A stretch of 48,346 nt of DNA from Brachionus koreanus (taxonomy: Eukaryota; Rotifera; Eurotatoria; Ploima; Brachionidae). The translations under genes were made by a program, and so were the position numbers. The stretch spans positions 997,079 through 1,045,424 of the forward strand of contig PJRA01000216.1 of assembly GCA_016987375.1 (NCBI GenBank), in the 5' to 3' direction. Of this stretch, positions 20,564 through 32,139 are shown in pieces. Position 1 is the stretch's first letter. The number at the start of each line of letters is the position of its first letter. Under the pieces are notes generated by a model. It ran no database searches and was not told the origin of the DNA. It was given only the letters and a program-made list of their open reading frames with translations.

Positions 20564-23078
20564 TTAATTATGTCTTGGAATCGGTTCAAAGTTAAAACTT
20601 CCAAACTTTTCAACTTTAGGAGCTTGAGTTGGAAACCGGTCGAATTGTGAGAAACGAGTTGTTGTTTTGATTTCCACTATTTCGAAGTTGGGAATTGAAT
20701 TCTTTTTTGATTCAGCTGGCAAATTAGTTTTCTCCTGATCATCCAAAAAATTAAAGCTTATTGATTCAGCAAATGGAGAAACAGTTGTTGACTTTTCAGA
20801 ATTTCTCATCCTATCAATCGAATCGTCTTCCAAGTTATCGAATAGAGCTAAATTCTCATTGATATCTTTATTAGATCCTTGTTTAAGTATTTGATTTTGT
20901 TCTGTTTTGGAAAATCCAAGTTTTTCCTGGGTAGATGTTGGTTCCATTATATCAAATGAAGGAAAGTCAAATCCACCTAATCTGGTTTGGGTAGTAGTTT
21001 TTCGAGAAGTTTTCATAGGAGTCTCAGGAGTAGTCATTTTTTCCATAAGTTTTTTCTTAAATTTATTTCTTCTTAGAGTGTTTCTTGAAAAATCTATTTC
21101 ATCTCTTGGCTCACTAATATCAAATGAAGGAAGATTTGTGGAAGTCTCCAAACGGTCTGAATTTACTGTAAAGTCAATAGTTGGCAAATTACTATTTGAT
21201 ATCTGATTAATTTTAGATACTTTCTCATTAAATCTGTTAGTCTTTTGAACAGGTTCATCGAAATCCAAGCTAAACATATTCTTCTCTGAATGAGATGATG
21301 TTGAAGTATCCGTAGTTGTTTTAATTCTTAACATTTCTCTTAATGGCATTTGAGTTGTGGTATCTAATTCATCATTTATAAAATCAAATGATGGTGAAGT
21401 TGACGAGGAAATCTCAAAATCGCCAAAATAATCATCAAAATTTTTAACTGATGCTGTAGTTGCAGCAGTTGTTGTAGGGGTTGAAGTAGTTGTGGTTGTA
21501 GTTGTAGTTGTAGTTGTGATTCTTGTTTTATGTGGTCTTTTTCTAAGATGCTTACTTCTTCTAGTTGTAGTTGTAATAGGAGTAGTAGTTTCTTCTTCAT
21601 AGTAATAGTAGTCTTCATTTGAAAGAGTAGTTGTCTTAACAAATTGTTCTTGATTGTCTCCAATTTTGGCAATTTTTTCTCTATTAGAGCCAAAATTCTG
21701 ATCATGTAAGATAATTGGACTTGTAGATACACTTTGTTCATTTTCTTTATTAGGGTTTCTAACTATATTCTCAAATATCAAATGATCAACAATTGTGGTT
21801 GCACTTAGAGTGGTAGTTGTTGGTATAGTTGATACAGTTTGGCTTTTAGTTTTAAAACGTAAATGTTGAGGCGTTATTCTGGATTTGGCGGTTGTCATAA
21901 TTTGTTCTTCATAGTCATAATCGTAGTCACTGCTTTGAATAGAGGTTGTTGTAGTCGTTATGGGGACTTTATGCTCTGGTTCTATTTGATCTTGAACATT
22001 TAAAAAGGTTGAAGTTTTAACTTGATTCTTGACTAGGTTATTTAAATCACTGAGACTAATTTTTACTTTTTTATCCTCTTTTGTTCTTTTTGGCAAGTCT
22101 ACTGTTGGAACTAATGCAATATTTGAAATTCTAGTAGCCTGTACAAAATTTCTATCCTGGTTCCTATCTATTTTGTGATTTTTATCAACTTCTTCAAATA
22201 TGAAACTATCAACCACAGTTTGTTTTGGTCTGCTAGCTTGTTCGACCACATTGGACACCATTGTAGTTTCGCTAATTCCATTTAGCTGAGAAAATGAAGT
22301 TGTTGTTTCTTGTTGTACTAAATTTGTCTGCACGGTTGGTTTAAAGCTCATAAATACTTTTTCATCATTTTTTTTTGTAGTGGTAGTTGTTTGTTCAAAA
22401 AATTGACTATTTGATTCAGTAACAACTTCAAAAGGAGATACAGTGGTAAATTGAGTTTGAACAGATGCTGTTTGAAATTCTTGGATACCAAAATTAGACG
22501 ATTGAGTACTAGTAGGCACATTGAACAAGCTAGTTGCTATCACAGATGATTCAGTAGCACTTGCAAAAGTTACTGGATCCAAAGATGAAAAAGATGTAAA
22601 TACAGGTGACAGTGTTGTTGGGAAGGTCTCACCACCAAAATTCAAATTACTAAATTCTGAATGTTGATTAGATGTTGAAAATATAAACTGCGTAAATGTA
22701 GTTATTGGTTGAAAAGTGGTGGTTGGGAAATTTTGACTGGCAAAATTTAAACTACTAAATTCAGCTTGAGAATTTGAAACAGGTGAAGCAGGTTTGGAAG
22801 CGGAAGAGCTGGGCCAATCGCAGATATTTGAGGCCGCATTGAACACAAGACCTGGTGGACAACTTTGACTAAATGCAACATCAAGATGACACTTTAAGAA
22901 TTTTGAATTATCGTTTGGATCTGCCGAAATGCCTCCAGTACCATCGACACAAGGATCTTGAAATTATTTAGATTGTTTTTAGTTTTGTTTAAAATTTAAA
23001 TTAGTCAAAATTACTTCCAGCAGGCGCCGATGTGCAGTAAGCCAACAAAATAGACAAGAAACAAACTCTTGCTATCAT
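20564..23078 (-). CDS. Secreted Thr-rich mucin-like protein with an N-terminal chitin-binding (CBM14) domain
   Basis: Two exons, 23015-23078 and 20564-22956, give 818 aa. Residues 1-18 form a signal peptide (MIARVCFLSILLAYCTSA). A peritrophin-A/CBM14 domain spans about 23-70, with C24, C44, C54 and C67 and the closing SNICDWP; only four of the usual six cysteines are present. The rest is a long Ser/Thr-rich region suited to O-glycosylation, with runs of up to about a dozen threonines, two Tyr/acidic patches (DYDYDYEE, EDYYYYEEE) that resemble tyrosine-sulfation sites, and repeated short motifs such as PSFDISEP, FPSFDIMEP and FSLDFDEP. It probably belongs to an extracellular, chitin-associated matrix (gut lining, integument or lorica). 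Basic patches such as RRSKHLRKRPHK could be processing or binding sites. A second, smaller CBM14 gene follows upstream in tandem. Family certain; tissue unknown. Confidence 0.88.
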
Positions 23079-23686
23079 TTTTAAAAATTTTTTTTTAAAT
23101 TCTTGAAATAAATTTTTAAAAAATACAAAAGCTTAAAGCGAAATTGAAAAGAGTATGAGTGAATCGTGTTAGATTTAGTTTTAATGAAATGCGTGCTTAA
23201 CATATGCATCTTTAACAAAAGATTTTTTGTTATCGTTGGCTTAGCAATTAAAAATTAGACGAGTGCAGATTTTCTTTGGAAAGTCTCACAAATTACTCAT
23301 AAGAGCAAAAATTGATGCAACTACCTCAATTGATAAGATTTTTGGTCAATCGATTCAAAATCGATAGATAAAAATAATTAAATTAAAACAAAATATAGAC
23401 AAATTTAATTTTAATGTAAAGATTATTCAAATAAAAAATTAATTGTAGAATGAATAAGATTAATGGCAAATTGAAGATTAACAGTTGAAAATTTTTTAAC
23501 TTTAAAAAAAATTATTTATTAAGACTGGGTTTAAAATTTGAATTAAAAAAATTAATTAAATTAAAAGATTTATTTTTAGAATATAATTTTGAATTTTAAA
23601 AAAATTATTGTTAATTAAAATTTTATCGATCGATTAAAAAATTAATTGAATTGTTCATATACAATTTTTTGGAGTAAAAATCAGAT
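23079..23686. other. Spacer between the tandem chitin-binding genes
   Basis: About 600 bp between the 5' end of the mucin gene and the stop of the small CBM14 gene, both on the minus strand. It should hold the mucin promoter. AT-rich; no specific element is identified. Confidence 0.4.
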
Positions 23687-24025
23687 TTATTGATCAAATT
23701 CATCTTGTTGGGTGTTTTCGGCAATAGGTTTGACTCGGACCAAAACAGGTCTATGTTTTACAATTTCATTGCTTGGAGTAGTTGATTTTGAGATAACACT
23801 CCAGTCGCAAATCTTCAATGTTGGATTGTAGAACAAATCATCAGGACAAGTTTCAACCCACAAGGTGTCTTGGGTCTCACATCTTAAAAATTTGTGAGTG
23901 TCAGTTGGATGAGGTAGAATTGTTCCTTTGGTTTTATCTTGGCATGGTGATACACTAGCTCCATCATCAACTGGGGCAGAAATTGACAAAGCAATCAATG
24001 AAACTACCAAAATAAGCTTGAACAT
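23687..24025 (-). CDS. Small secreted chitin-binding (CBM14/peritrophin-A) protein
   Basis: Single exon, 112 aa. Signal peptide about 1-17 (MFKLILVVSLIALSISA). One CBM14 domain at about 28-76 with C28, C49, C60 and C73 and the conserved DLFYNPTLKICDW end. As in the neighbouring mucin, the second and sixth cysteines of the usual six-cysteine pattern are missing. A short charged tail follows (HRPVLVRVKPIAENTQQDE). It lies head to tail about 600 bp upstream of the mucin gene, and the shared domain variant suggests a local duplication followed by gain or loss of the mucin tail. Such proteins coat or cross-link chitin fibres. Confidence 0.9.
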   Translation of the reverse strand: MFKLILVVSLIALSISAPVDDGASVSPCQDKTKGTILPHPTDTHKFLRCETQDTLWVETCPDDLFYNPTLKICDWSVISKSTTPSNEIVKHRPVLVRVKPIAENTQQDEFDQ

Positions 24026-24505
24026 TTTTTAAGCTTTGTAAATTTTCAAATTTAATTTTCAACAAAAATGACTTAAGATTCAAAATAAAATATTTAAATG
24101 CCAAATTTATAAAGTTTGAAGACCAACTTTTTTAATGTTTCATTTAGACGCGTTTAGAATTATATGACAATAGCATTCACTATTTTTAAAACTGCATCCA
24201 ACATTCTATTATATTTTCTAAAACTATAGTAAAATTTCTATTGAAATCATTCATAATGCTTTTTAGATTATATTCGAACAAAAAATCGGCTCTTTCTTTC
24301 AATTGATCATGAATAAAACATGTGCCATTAGTTAACATTTTATTTTTTGGTTTATATTAAATTTCTAATAATTTTTGCTAAAATTCAATTGTGATTTTTT
24401 TTCTAAAAACATCAAGATTTTTTTTAATGAGTTAAAGTGCAAGTATTTTATTAAGTATTGGACATCAGCGCTCAAATCTAATCAAACATATTTTTTTATT
24501 ATCCT
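24026..24505. other. Upstream region of the small CBM14 gene
   Basis: AT-rich promoter-side sequence. Nothing else is recognisable. Confidence 0.4.
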
Positions 24506-24730
24506 TTAACACTAGAAGCACCAAGCATTTTTTCAGGTTTTTTTAATTCATAAATATTTTATAAAAAAACTTAGATAATTTAATAAAGTAATATCATTTT
24601 TTAAAGAAAATTTTAAAATCTACATAAATCAAAAAAGATATATTTATTTGAAAAATCCATTCAAAAGATATGAGGATTTAAAAATTTTTCAAACGAGTCA
24701 TTTTGACTCGTTTGGTGCTTCTAGTGTTAA
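24506..24730 (+). mobile_element. Complete piggyBac-like MITE
   Basis: A 217-bp element (24510-24726) flanked by TTAA on both sides (24506-24509 and 24727-24730). Terminal inverted repeats are CACTAGAAGCACCAA and its complement. The interior is not symmetric, so orientation can be read: the GCATTTTTTCA side is left and the GAGTCATTTTGACTCG palindrome is right. It encodes nothing. This is the reference copy for the two damaged ones at 6184 and 20160. Confidence 0.9.
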
Positions 24731-27457
24731 TGGCATAAATTTTTTGTAATATTGGCTCACAGAAAATTTTTTATTTCTCTATGAGAGATTTTTTTTCTAT
24801 TATTAAAGGTTTTTTAATTGATTGCTTTTACAAGTTTCCTAAAAAAACAAATCTAAATGATCAATTTGCCAATTATTTTACCTGATTTATTTTTAGATGA
24901 TCCGAGGTAGTATCTAGAATCAGCAGCAGATTGGCAAAAAAGCACAAAATGTAATAAATCATTTAGGCTTAAATGAAGTCTTTAATTTTTACTCAAGAAT
25001 GAATAATAACTTTTTTAATTATTAAAATTTTCTTTCTCAAAAATAAACTAAAACCTTCTTAACGAGCTTATACGACATCTAATTTTTATACTTGCTCAGA
25101 AAATATCAATAAAAAGAAAAATAAATTAATGAAAAAGAAAATAAAATCTATTCTTTTCTTTTCTAAAAGGCATCTTTTATTTTAAACTGTTTGAGATAAA
25201 TTTCTTGTTTTTATAAAGTATAGACTTTTTATTATTTTAACAAAAATGAATTTTTAGATAAAATCATGAGTAAAAAACAATCTAAGAGATTTTATTTAAT
25301 TAAAAATTCTATTTAAAATGATTTGCAATTTAAAATGTTTGCACTATAAAATGTTTTTCTAAAACAAAACTGAACTAGAAGATTAAATTTTATTTCCCAA
25401 AACTTTATCTATGACAAATCTAATTAAAACCGAGTCAAAAAATATTTGGATTTAATCTGTACAATTTCTAAATCAAACTAATTTTTCTTTTCTTGAATGT
25501 AGTGTTTGTTTAATGAAGGTTTAATAAGTATCCGACTGATTTAGCGTTAAAAACAGCTTTTAGAAGAGTATGTTTTAATTTTTTTATTATATTTTCTTCA
25601 AATAGACTAAAATCTTTAGGTATCGATTAGTTTCGTAGTCAAAATTTGCATCCTATCTATGCAATTAATTCATAATTAAATAAACTTGGATCTTAATACA
25701 CTTAAGAGTTTCCTCGGCTTTTTTATCAAATTAAAGGTTATGTAACCCAATCGCTTCAGAATTAAGTCTAATGAATCTTTTTTTAAAAATAATGTAAGCA
25801 AACAGTCAAGATTATGAGATAGCTTTGTGATATTGGCACTAAAATTAATTAAATTTAGCGGATATTTTAACAAATAAACAAGAAAATGGTCTATTTAGAT
25901 TTTCTTAACGAAATTAAAATATTACTCAAAATATTCAAGATTCATAGATCAAAAAGATTTTGGTTTATTTAGCGTTAAAAAAAAAGCAGCTAAAAATAAG
26001 TTATCTGGATTGTATTTAAAGGAACAATTGCCGTAAAAAAAAAATAAATGGTTGATTTTGGCATGTTTGTTTGTGTAAATATCTTTCAACTCATAACTTA
26101 AAGCATGTAATTAATCAAATATTTATCATTAAATTCTTAATAGCTTTAATTTTCTCGTATTTTAATACCTTGCAAAATAATCCTATTAAATATTCATTGT
26201 GCTAAATAAAATATTTTTTAGCTTGTAAATCGGTAATAAATTTTTTCAACAAATTTTTTATTGACTAAAATCCTTAAAAAATTAGATTTAATTTTCTTCT
26301 CTTTTTTCAATTAGTCCGTGAATACGTTTGGAAAAAATATCATTCTAATCTCTTGAGTTGAACCAAATAAACAAAAATTGATTAAAATTCAAAAATAAGT
26401 ACTAATTGAGCGAATTTTGCATAAGCTTTTTTAGGATAGTATTTCTATAGGGTTTTTATTTATTTAAAAAAAAAAAAAAAAACTCAATAAAATTAAGAGA
26501 CATAGTCTTGGATTTTTTTTGTTAAAAAAATTTAGAATAACATCATCTATTCTTTTGTCATTGTTTGACGAAAATTATTTTGCTTTGACTTATTAGTGAA
26601 AAATAAGTTGCTGTTTTTTTTTATTTAATTCAATAAACGCCAAAAGGCGATGTTAAATTTAGTAAAATATGGTATAAAAAATTAAGTATAAAAATCAATT
26701 AATTTATTTAATAATTAAAAATTTAAAAAAATATATGAAAAAATAAAAAAAATAAAAATTGAATTCTCGGTAATTATGATTTAGATTAAATAAGCTTAAA
26801 TTTAGTGGTATTTTATTTCTAGGACATAGAGCTATTAATAAGTATTAGGAGATATAAAAATGAAAATTGTTATGAGTGAAGATACCTTAGTAATGAAGAT
26901 TTAAATAAAGATCCATTGAAAATCAGCTGTCTAATTTATTGAATGAATTATGTTTTCCCGAAGAGAAAATTAAACATCAGAAGAAGGAAAAAATTCTTGT
27001 TCTTGATTGATTTAATATTTGGCAATAATTAAATCCAAAAGTTTGTTCCGTTATTGATATTTTTTTTCTCAATGCACAAACAACCGTCCCAACAAGTCTT
27101 AGACATAACCATTTTTTCCATATTAAATAGAAATAATTGATAGTCGTGATTAAAGCAAATTTATTTCAAATTTGCAATTCTTCTATTTGGAACTTTTTTT
27201 TTTCTCAAATTGTTTGTTCTTATTTCAATTTTTTTCTACTTATTTGTTTCGAGTTGTTTTTATAGCAGATATATCTAGCTAAATTAACTCGATAATCTAT
27301 TATTGCATTGATTAACAGTGAATTTTTCACCCAGTTTATAAAAAATCTTATTTGGCTTTGTAGAACACTCATAACAAATACAATTTGGCTTTCAAGACTT
27401 TTCATAGCTTTCAGGTTTTTGCAATAAGATGCGCCATTTTGAACTCAATCCAACAAA
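24731..27457. other. Gene-poor AT-rich spacer upstream of the muscarinic receptor
   Basis: About 2.7 kb with no convincing exon. Around 26860-27000 there is an interrupted acidic frame that could be a decayed coding relic. The last few hundred bases should include the receptor's 5' UTR and promoter. The small open frames at 25676-25873 and 27220-27405 lack coding character. Confidence 0.4.
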
Positions 27458-29424
27458 ATGAATGCAACCATTGATGAAGTTAATTCGCTGGAGATCAACA
27501 TAGTCAAAGTTCTAGTTGCACTAATCGCTATTCCAGTATGCATATTGACAGCCGCTGGTAACATACTAGTCCTGGTTTCTTTCAAAATAAATAAAAAGCT
27601 TCGCACTGCGAATAATTATTTTTTGATGAGCTTGGCCATAGCCGATCTCACCATCGGCTTCATTTCCATGCCCATATCCACTTTTTACTTTATAACCGAG
27701 AAATGGCTACTCGGACCGACTATTTGTGACTTGTGGCTCAGCTTGGACTATGCTGTTAGCAATGCAAGCGTGGCAAATTTGATCCTAATTTCTTTCGATA
27801 GGTACTTTTCTATAACTCGACCACTCACCTACCGGGTCAATCGGACCTCACGAAAAGTCATCATTTCAATAGCAGCTAGCTGGATTGTTTCTTTTCTTGT
27901 CTGGACACCTTTTATAATATCGTGGCCGTACATCCACGGAAAAAGAGTTCTCGATGAGGATGAGTGCAAAGTTCAATTTTTGTACACCAACAAGTACCTT
28001 ACTCTGAGCACATGCTTTATTGCGTTCTACTTGCCAGTTATTATCATTTGTGCCGTGTACTACCGCATTTGGGTCAAGACCAAGGTGAGACAAGCTGAAT
28101 TTCGCAATCTTTTGGCCACGAATAGTGTTAAAACCAACATGAATAGACATTCGCGCAAAATAACGCTCAAAAATGAGCGATTGGAAATGGTTGGACTTAG
28201 ATTATCTAATACCAATATGAAGCCAAGTTTTGAGGAAAATAAAGAAGATGAGCCCAATTCAATTGAAGTCTCAAATGAGATAAGAAAAAATTCCGATTCA
28301 GGCAAAGCTAAGAGTGTACATTTAAGCGACTTGTCTTTGCTGGAAAACACTGGTCACAATTCAGCTTTTAATATGGAAAAAACTAATCTAGTTGATAAAG
28401 TTCTTAATCATTTCATTAGAAATAGATCAAGTTCGATTGGAATATTGACATCCAAACGAATTGATTATTCCAAATGTAAGCTTTATTTCAAAAGTAGTAC
28501 AAAATCAAACTCGAATATTCAATGTAAATATTGTAAAAATGACAATGAATCATCTAAAGTCAAATTGCCCAGTGACGACACTTCATGTTACTCGTTGTTA
28601 TCGGCTCGAAGTGATAAGAAAAATAATGCAACACTCGATTTTAAAAGTGAAACGAAAAATGCAGAAAAAAATTATATTTAAATTTTATTTTTAGAGACCA
28701 GAGAGCTGAAAGTAGTTAGTGTCGAGTCGAAAAAATTTTCGACTGATATGAATTTAACTGATAAGAATACGACGTTTGAGCGAGCTCATGCGCTATCAAA
28801 TAAAAAATTAGAGAAAAAACAAGACCAAAAAGCAGCAAAAATGCTTAGTGCTATTTTGCTGGCATTTATAATAACATGGACTCCATATAACATAAATGTA
28901 GTGGTCAATACATTTTGTGAAAATTGTTTAAATAAATATGTATTTTGGGAAGGATTTGGTAAGTTAAAGCAATTTTATCTTTCAGAGATTTGATCAAATT
29001 TTTTTTCTCTAATCTATTGAGATTTAAATTGCATTCTTTTTAATCAAGTCAATTTGAGAATTATGTAATTCAGGTCATACAGAAACAATTCTGGCAAAGA
29101 TTTGAGAATAGAATTTTTTCAATTATAATCTATCAAATAAATTTGAAGCATTCTATTTACTTTATCGTTTACATATTTTAGACAATCAGGCACAATCAAA
29201 TTGTCAGTGCTTCAGAATTAATTAGAAAATTTAATAAAAGAATGCTAAAATAAATAAATAAAAATGAAAAAAATGTTTGATGAAATTTTTATTTTTTAGC
29301 TTATTGGTTATGCTATATGAACAGTACCATCAATCCAATTTTGTATGCTCTGTGTAATGCAAGTTTTCGCAAAACATTTCGAGAAATATTTGCTAAATTT
29401 GATATAATAAACAAAAAAAATTAA
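27458..29424 (+). CDS. Muscarinic-type acetylcholine receptor (class A GPCR)
   Basis: Three exons: 27458-28646 (or to 28610), 28695-28958 and 29300-29424; with the longer exon 1 the protein is 525 aa. TM1 holds GN at 34-35, TM2 LAIAD (D63), and TM3 [18 protein letters not shown] with the amine-binding aspartate D97, followed by DRY at 114-116. C90 and C170 would form the conserved disulfide; W142 and P193 mark TM4 and TM5. The third cytoplasmic loop is long (over 200 aa), as in muscarinic receptors. TM6 holds [14 protein letters not shown] and TM7 [19 protein letters not shown], both typical of mAChRs. It would bind acetylcholine at the plasma membrane and couple to G proteins; Gq versus Gi class cannot be told from sequence here. 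Two donors for intron 1 (28611 and 28647) are both in phase, so the loop may vary by 12 residues. Confidence 0.92.
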
Positions 29425-29591
29425 ACAAAATAGTATCGACGATATTTTAGTTACATTCACAGTTTTATATGCTCAAAATAAACATTTAAATTAAAGACAT
29501 AATTTTTAATATTTTTTTAAGACATTTAATTAGACATTATGAAAACAAGCTTTAATTTTATATTTTTAAGTTTTATCTAAATTTATTTTAA

Positions 29592-30552
29592 TATTATGCC
29601 AAAAAAAATGACCAATTCACCAAAAATTTTGCCAAATTATCTTCACAAATTTCAAATGCTCGAGTTATACTAAGACTCCTTGACGATCCGTCTATGTTAG
29701 TTTACACATTGACCTACGGTCTTGGCAAGCATGTATTTTAAATTTAAGAAGTAATTTTTTGTTGGATTTTTTAATTTTTTTAAAGGAAAAAAATACTGTA
29801 ATTCGAAGTTTGAACATAATTAATAATTTAGCTTCTCATGTTTACTACTTGTGTGAACATGCTGCTTGGTTGGCAGATAATTCAATTCTAAAAGCAAATT
29901 CTAGATTATGCTGGTTGATTAGCTTGGTTGCCTGGTTAATATCATTGATAGCTTCAATAATTTGGTAAAAAATTTTCTGATTTTGCAAATTAATAGATTC
30001 TCTATAACAGAATTTTCCATAAAAATTTCAATACTAAATATTCAAGACTGTTTTTTAATCTATTTTTTATCGAGAAAATTTTGATATCTCATCAACTATT
30101 CTTATGCTATCAATCAATTTGAATTTTATATTTTATTAAGCAATTCGATATGTTTGATAAAAATGCTTAAAGAATTGAGACTTTTTGTCAACAAAAATCA
30201 AATAAAAAGCAAAAAGTTTGTAGTTATTTTTTAAAAAATAGAAGCATTTTTAGAAAGTAATTTAGTATAGCTGAATTTCAAATAAACAAATATTGAATAA
30301 ATTGTGTATAAAAGTGCTTCTAACTATAATAACAATTAGATTTTTTATTTATTTAATATTTTTAGAGACGAATTAATTAGCAAACGGTTTAGAATAATTT
30401 ATTTAAAATTAATTGAAGAACTTTCTTGTACTATAAATGCAATACATTGGTTACCGCGTGGTATTCTATGGTCAGGGAAATTGTCAGATTTTCAGAGTGG
30501 TTTTCTAGGTCTACTATCTTCGTTATGTAATTTAATTTGCAAAATTATCTAA
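29592..30552 (+). CDS. PEX11G: PEX11G-like peroxisomal membrane protein, 5' end unresolved
   Basis: Four exons fit in phase: to 29732, 29786-29964, 30141-30215, 30366-30552, about 193 aa from the first open codon (human PEX11G 241 aa). Matches are ARVILRLLDDPSMLVYT to TILRLFDDLAMFVYT, NLASHVYYLCEHAAWLAD to NLADQLYYPCEHVAWAAD, SICLIKMLKELRL to SLWMLLKLRQRL, and NAIHWLPRGILWSGKL to NAVHWLPRGVLWAGR. PEX11 proteins elongate and help divide peroxisomes. The N-terminal ~40 residues, which include the amphipathic helix, are missing: the frame opens after a stop at 29589, has no ATG before residue DDPSM, and no AG acceptor is available in the next 60 bases. One extra A in the eight-A run at 29601 would bring the ATG at 29596 into frame. 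It begins only about 170 bp after the receptor stop. Confidence 0.82.
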
Positions 30553-31985
30553 ATCAAATTAACAACTTTTTTTTACTTAATTCCATTTAAATCTAATAAA
30601 TTATTCATACAATATTTATATTAATAATTTAAATTATAAATAATTAATTTTAAAAAATAAAAGTCAACATATTGTTCACATATTATTGCTTGATAATAAA
30701 CTATAAAATTGGAAAAAAAATTTTGATATGGATTATTTTATAATTTCTAGATTAAAAAATCGTTAAGTATAAAAAAATGTGACTGACATTTTGCTAAAAA
30801 TTTTTAAAAAAATAAATCAATTTAATTTAATAAATCTAGATAGCTCAAAATATTTTTTCAATATTTTTCTAATTTGCAATTCAATTCAAAAAAATGGAAA
30901 TTAAAATTTAAATATGATGAAAATTTTCTGATTTTCGTTTCTTTTTAAAATATTTAAGCTAAATAAAAATTTTGGTTTTAGTTAGTTTGAATTTTTAGAG
31001 TTTTCATTTTGTTTAACTTTAAACTAATGTAAATTATTATTTCAAATTTCAATCAATAAATTTCTTCAATTAAACAGAATTTAAAGTCCTTGATTTTTAA
31101 CTTTGATAATTAGCATTGAAAATTTTTCTTAAAAAATTGGAAATTTGTTCAAATTTTATTTCTTCTAAAAACTTCATTTATGCAATAATTTCTATTTTAA
31201 TTTTTTTTCAATAAATAGATTTTAAAAATGTAATAAAAATCAGAAAATTTACTCATTTTTTTTACCGCTTTATGAAATTTATTATATAAACAAATATAAA
31301 TAAACATAAATAAAATAAGCAGCTTTTTATTTTTATTTCTAGATCAGTTATTGATTAAAACAATATGATAATAAATAAAACATAAAAAAAAAACCTTAGT
31401 CTAAGATGATAATTAAAATCAAAACACACATGAGAGGATGTAAAACAACATAAAATACATTCGACTTAAAAACCCTTTTTTAAATCAATTTATTTTTCTT
31501 ATTGATTTAATCACTAATCTTAGTTACAAAAAATTACTTGTAAAATAATTTACAGACCTATATACAGACATTACTGTAAAACACAATGTGTGCCATTAAT
31601 TGTGTTATCTATATTTATTCAAAAAACTAAATTTAACTAAAAAAAAAATTCTTTTTTAATAAAAAAATACTATCCATTGACATTGAAAACATTTTTCATA
31701 GCCGCTTTGTCAAAATATCACAATTTGTATTATTTTCGACAAATAAGTTTTGTATTTTTTCAATTTAATAAAAAAAATAAAACTAGTCTAATAAAAAATT
31801 AAGAAGAGAGTTGGTAAGGGTATGATATATTACTACAGAATTTTAGAGAAACAATTATTTTTACATGTGTTTGGCCAAAATTGGCGTTATAAATGTTATT
31901 TTTAAAAAAATTTCAAAATACAAAATTTTATTTTAGTATATACTGCATTGCTAAAAAGTTAAAAATTTAAAGATGCAAGAAAATT
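30553..31985. other. Spacer, no gene seen
   Basis: About 1.4 kb of very AT-rich sequence after PEX11G, probably including its 3' UTR. No exon, RNA gene or transposon is recognised. Confidence 0.4.
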
Positions 31986-31989
31986 TTTT

Positions 31990-32135
31990 TAATTAAAGGA
32001 GATGATCTGTCCGACCGACCTTTTCGTCCTATTGAACCGTCCGTGCCGATTACAAAAACTTTTTTTTTTGAAAAACGTATCGGACGAATAGCACGGACGG
32101 TTCAGTCAGACGGACTGGTCGGATCGGAAAATGAT
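31990..32135. repeat. GC-rich inverted repeat (MITE-like)
   Basis: Two arms, about 32010-32055 and 32070-32130, are imperfect reverse complements sharing GAACCGTCCGTGC / GCACGGACGGTTC, with a T-rich loop at about 32060-32070. Both are far richer in G+C than the neighbourhood. It could fold into a long hairpin. No protein and no clear target duplication. Confidence 0.75.
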
Positions 32136-32139
32136 TTGC

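Noticed and set aside
26638..26652. Small CGCCAAAAGGCG hairpin
   Set aside because: Stem of four bases only and no context; not reported as a terminator or RNA element.
29589..30000. PEX11G exon 2 joined directly to the exon at 30366
   Set aside because: That junction makes a TGA stop; inserting the 75-nt exon at 30141-30215 keeps frame and adds the family's SLWMLLKLR-like block.
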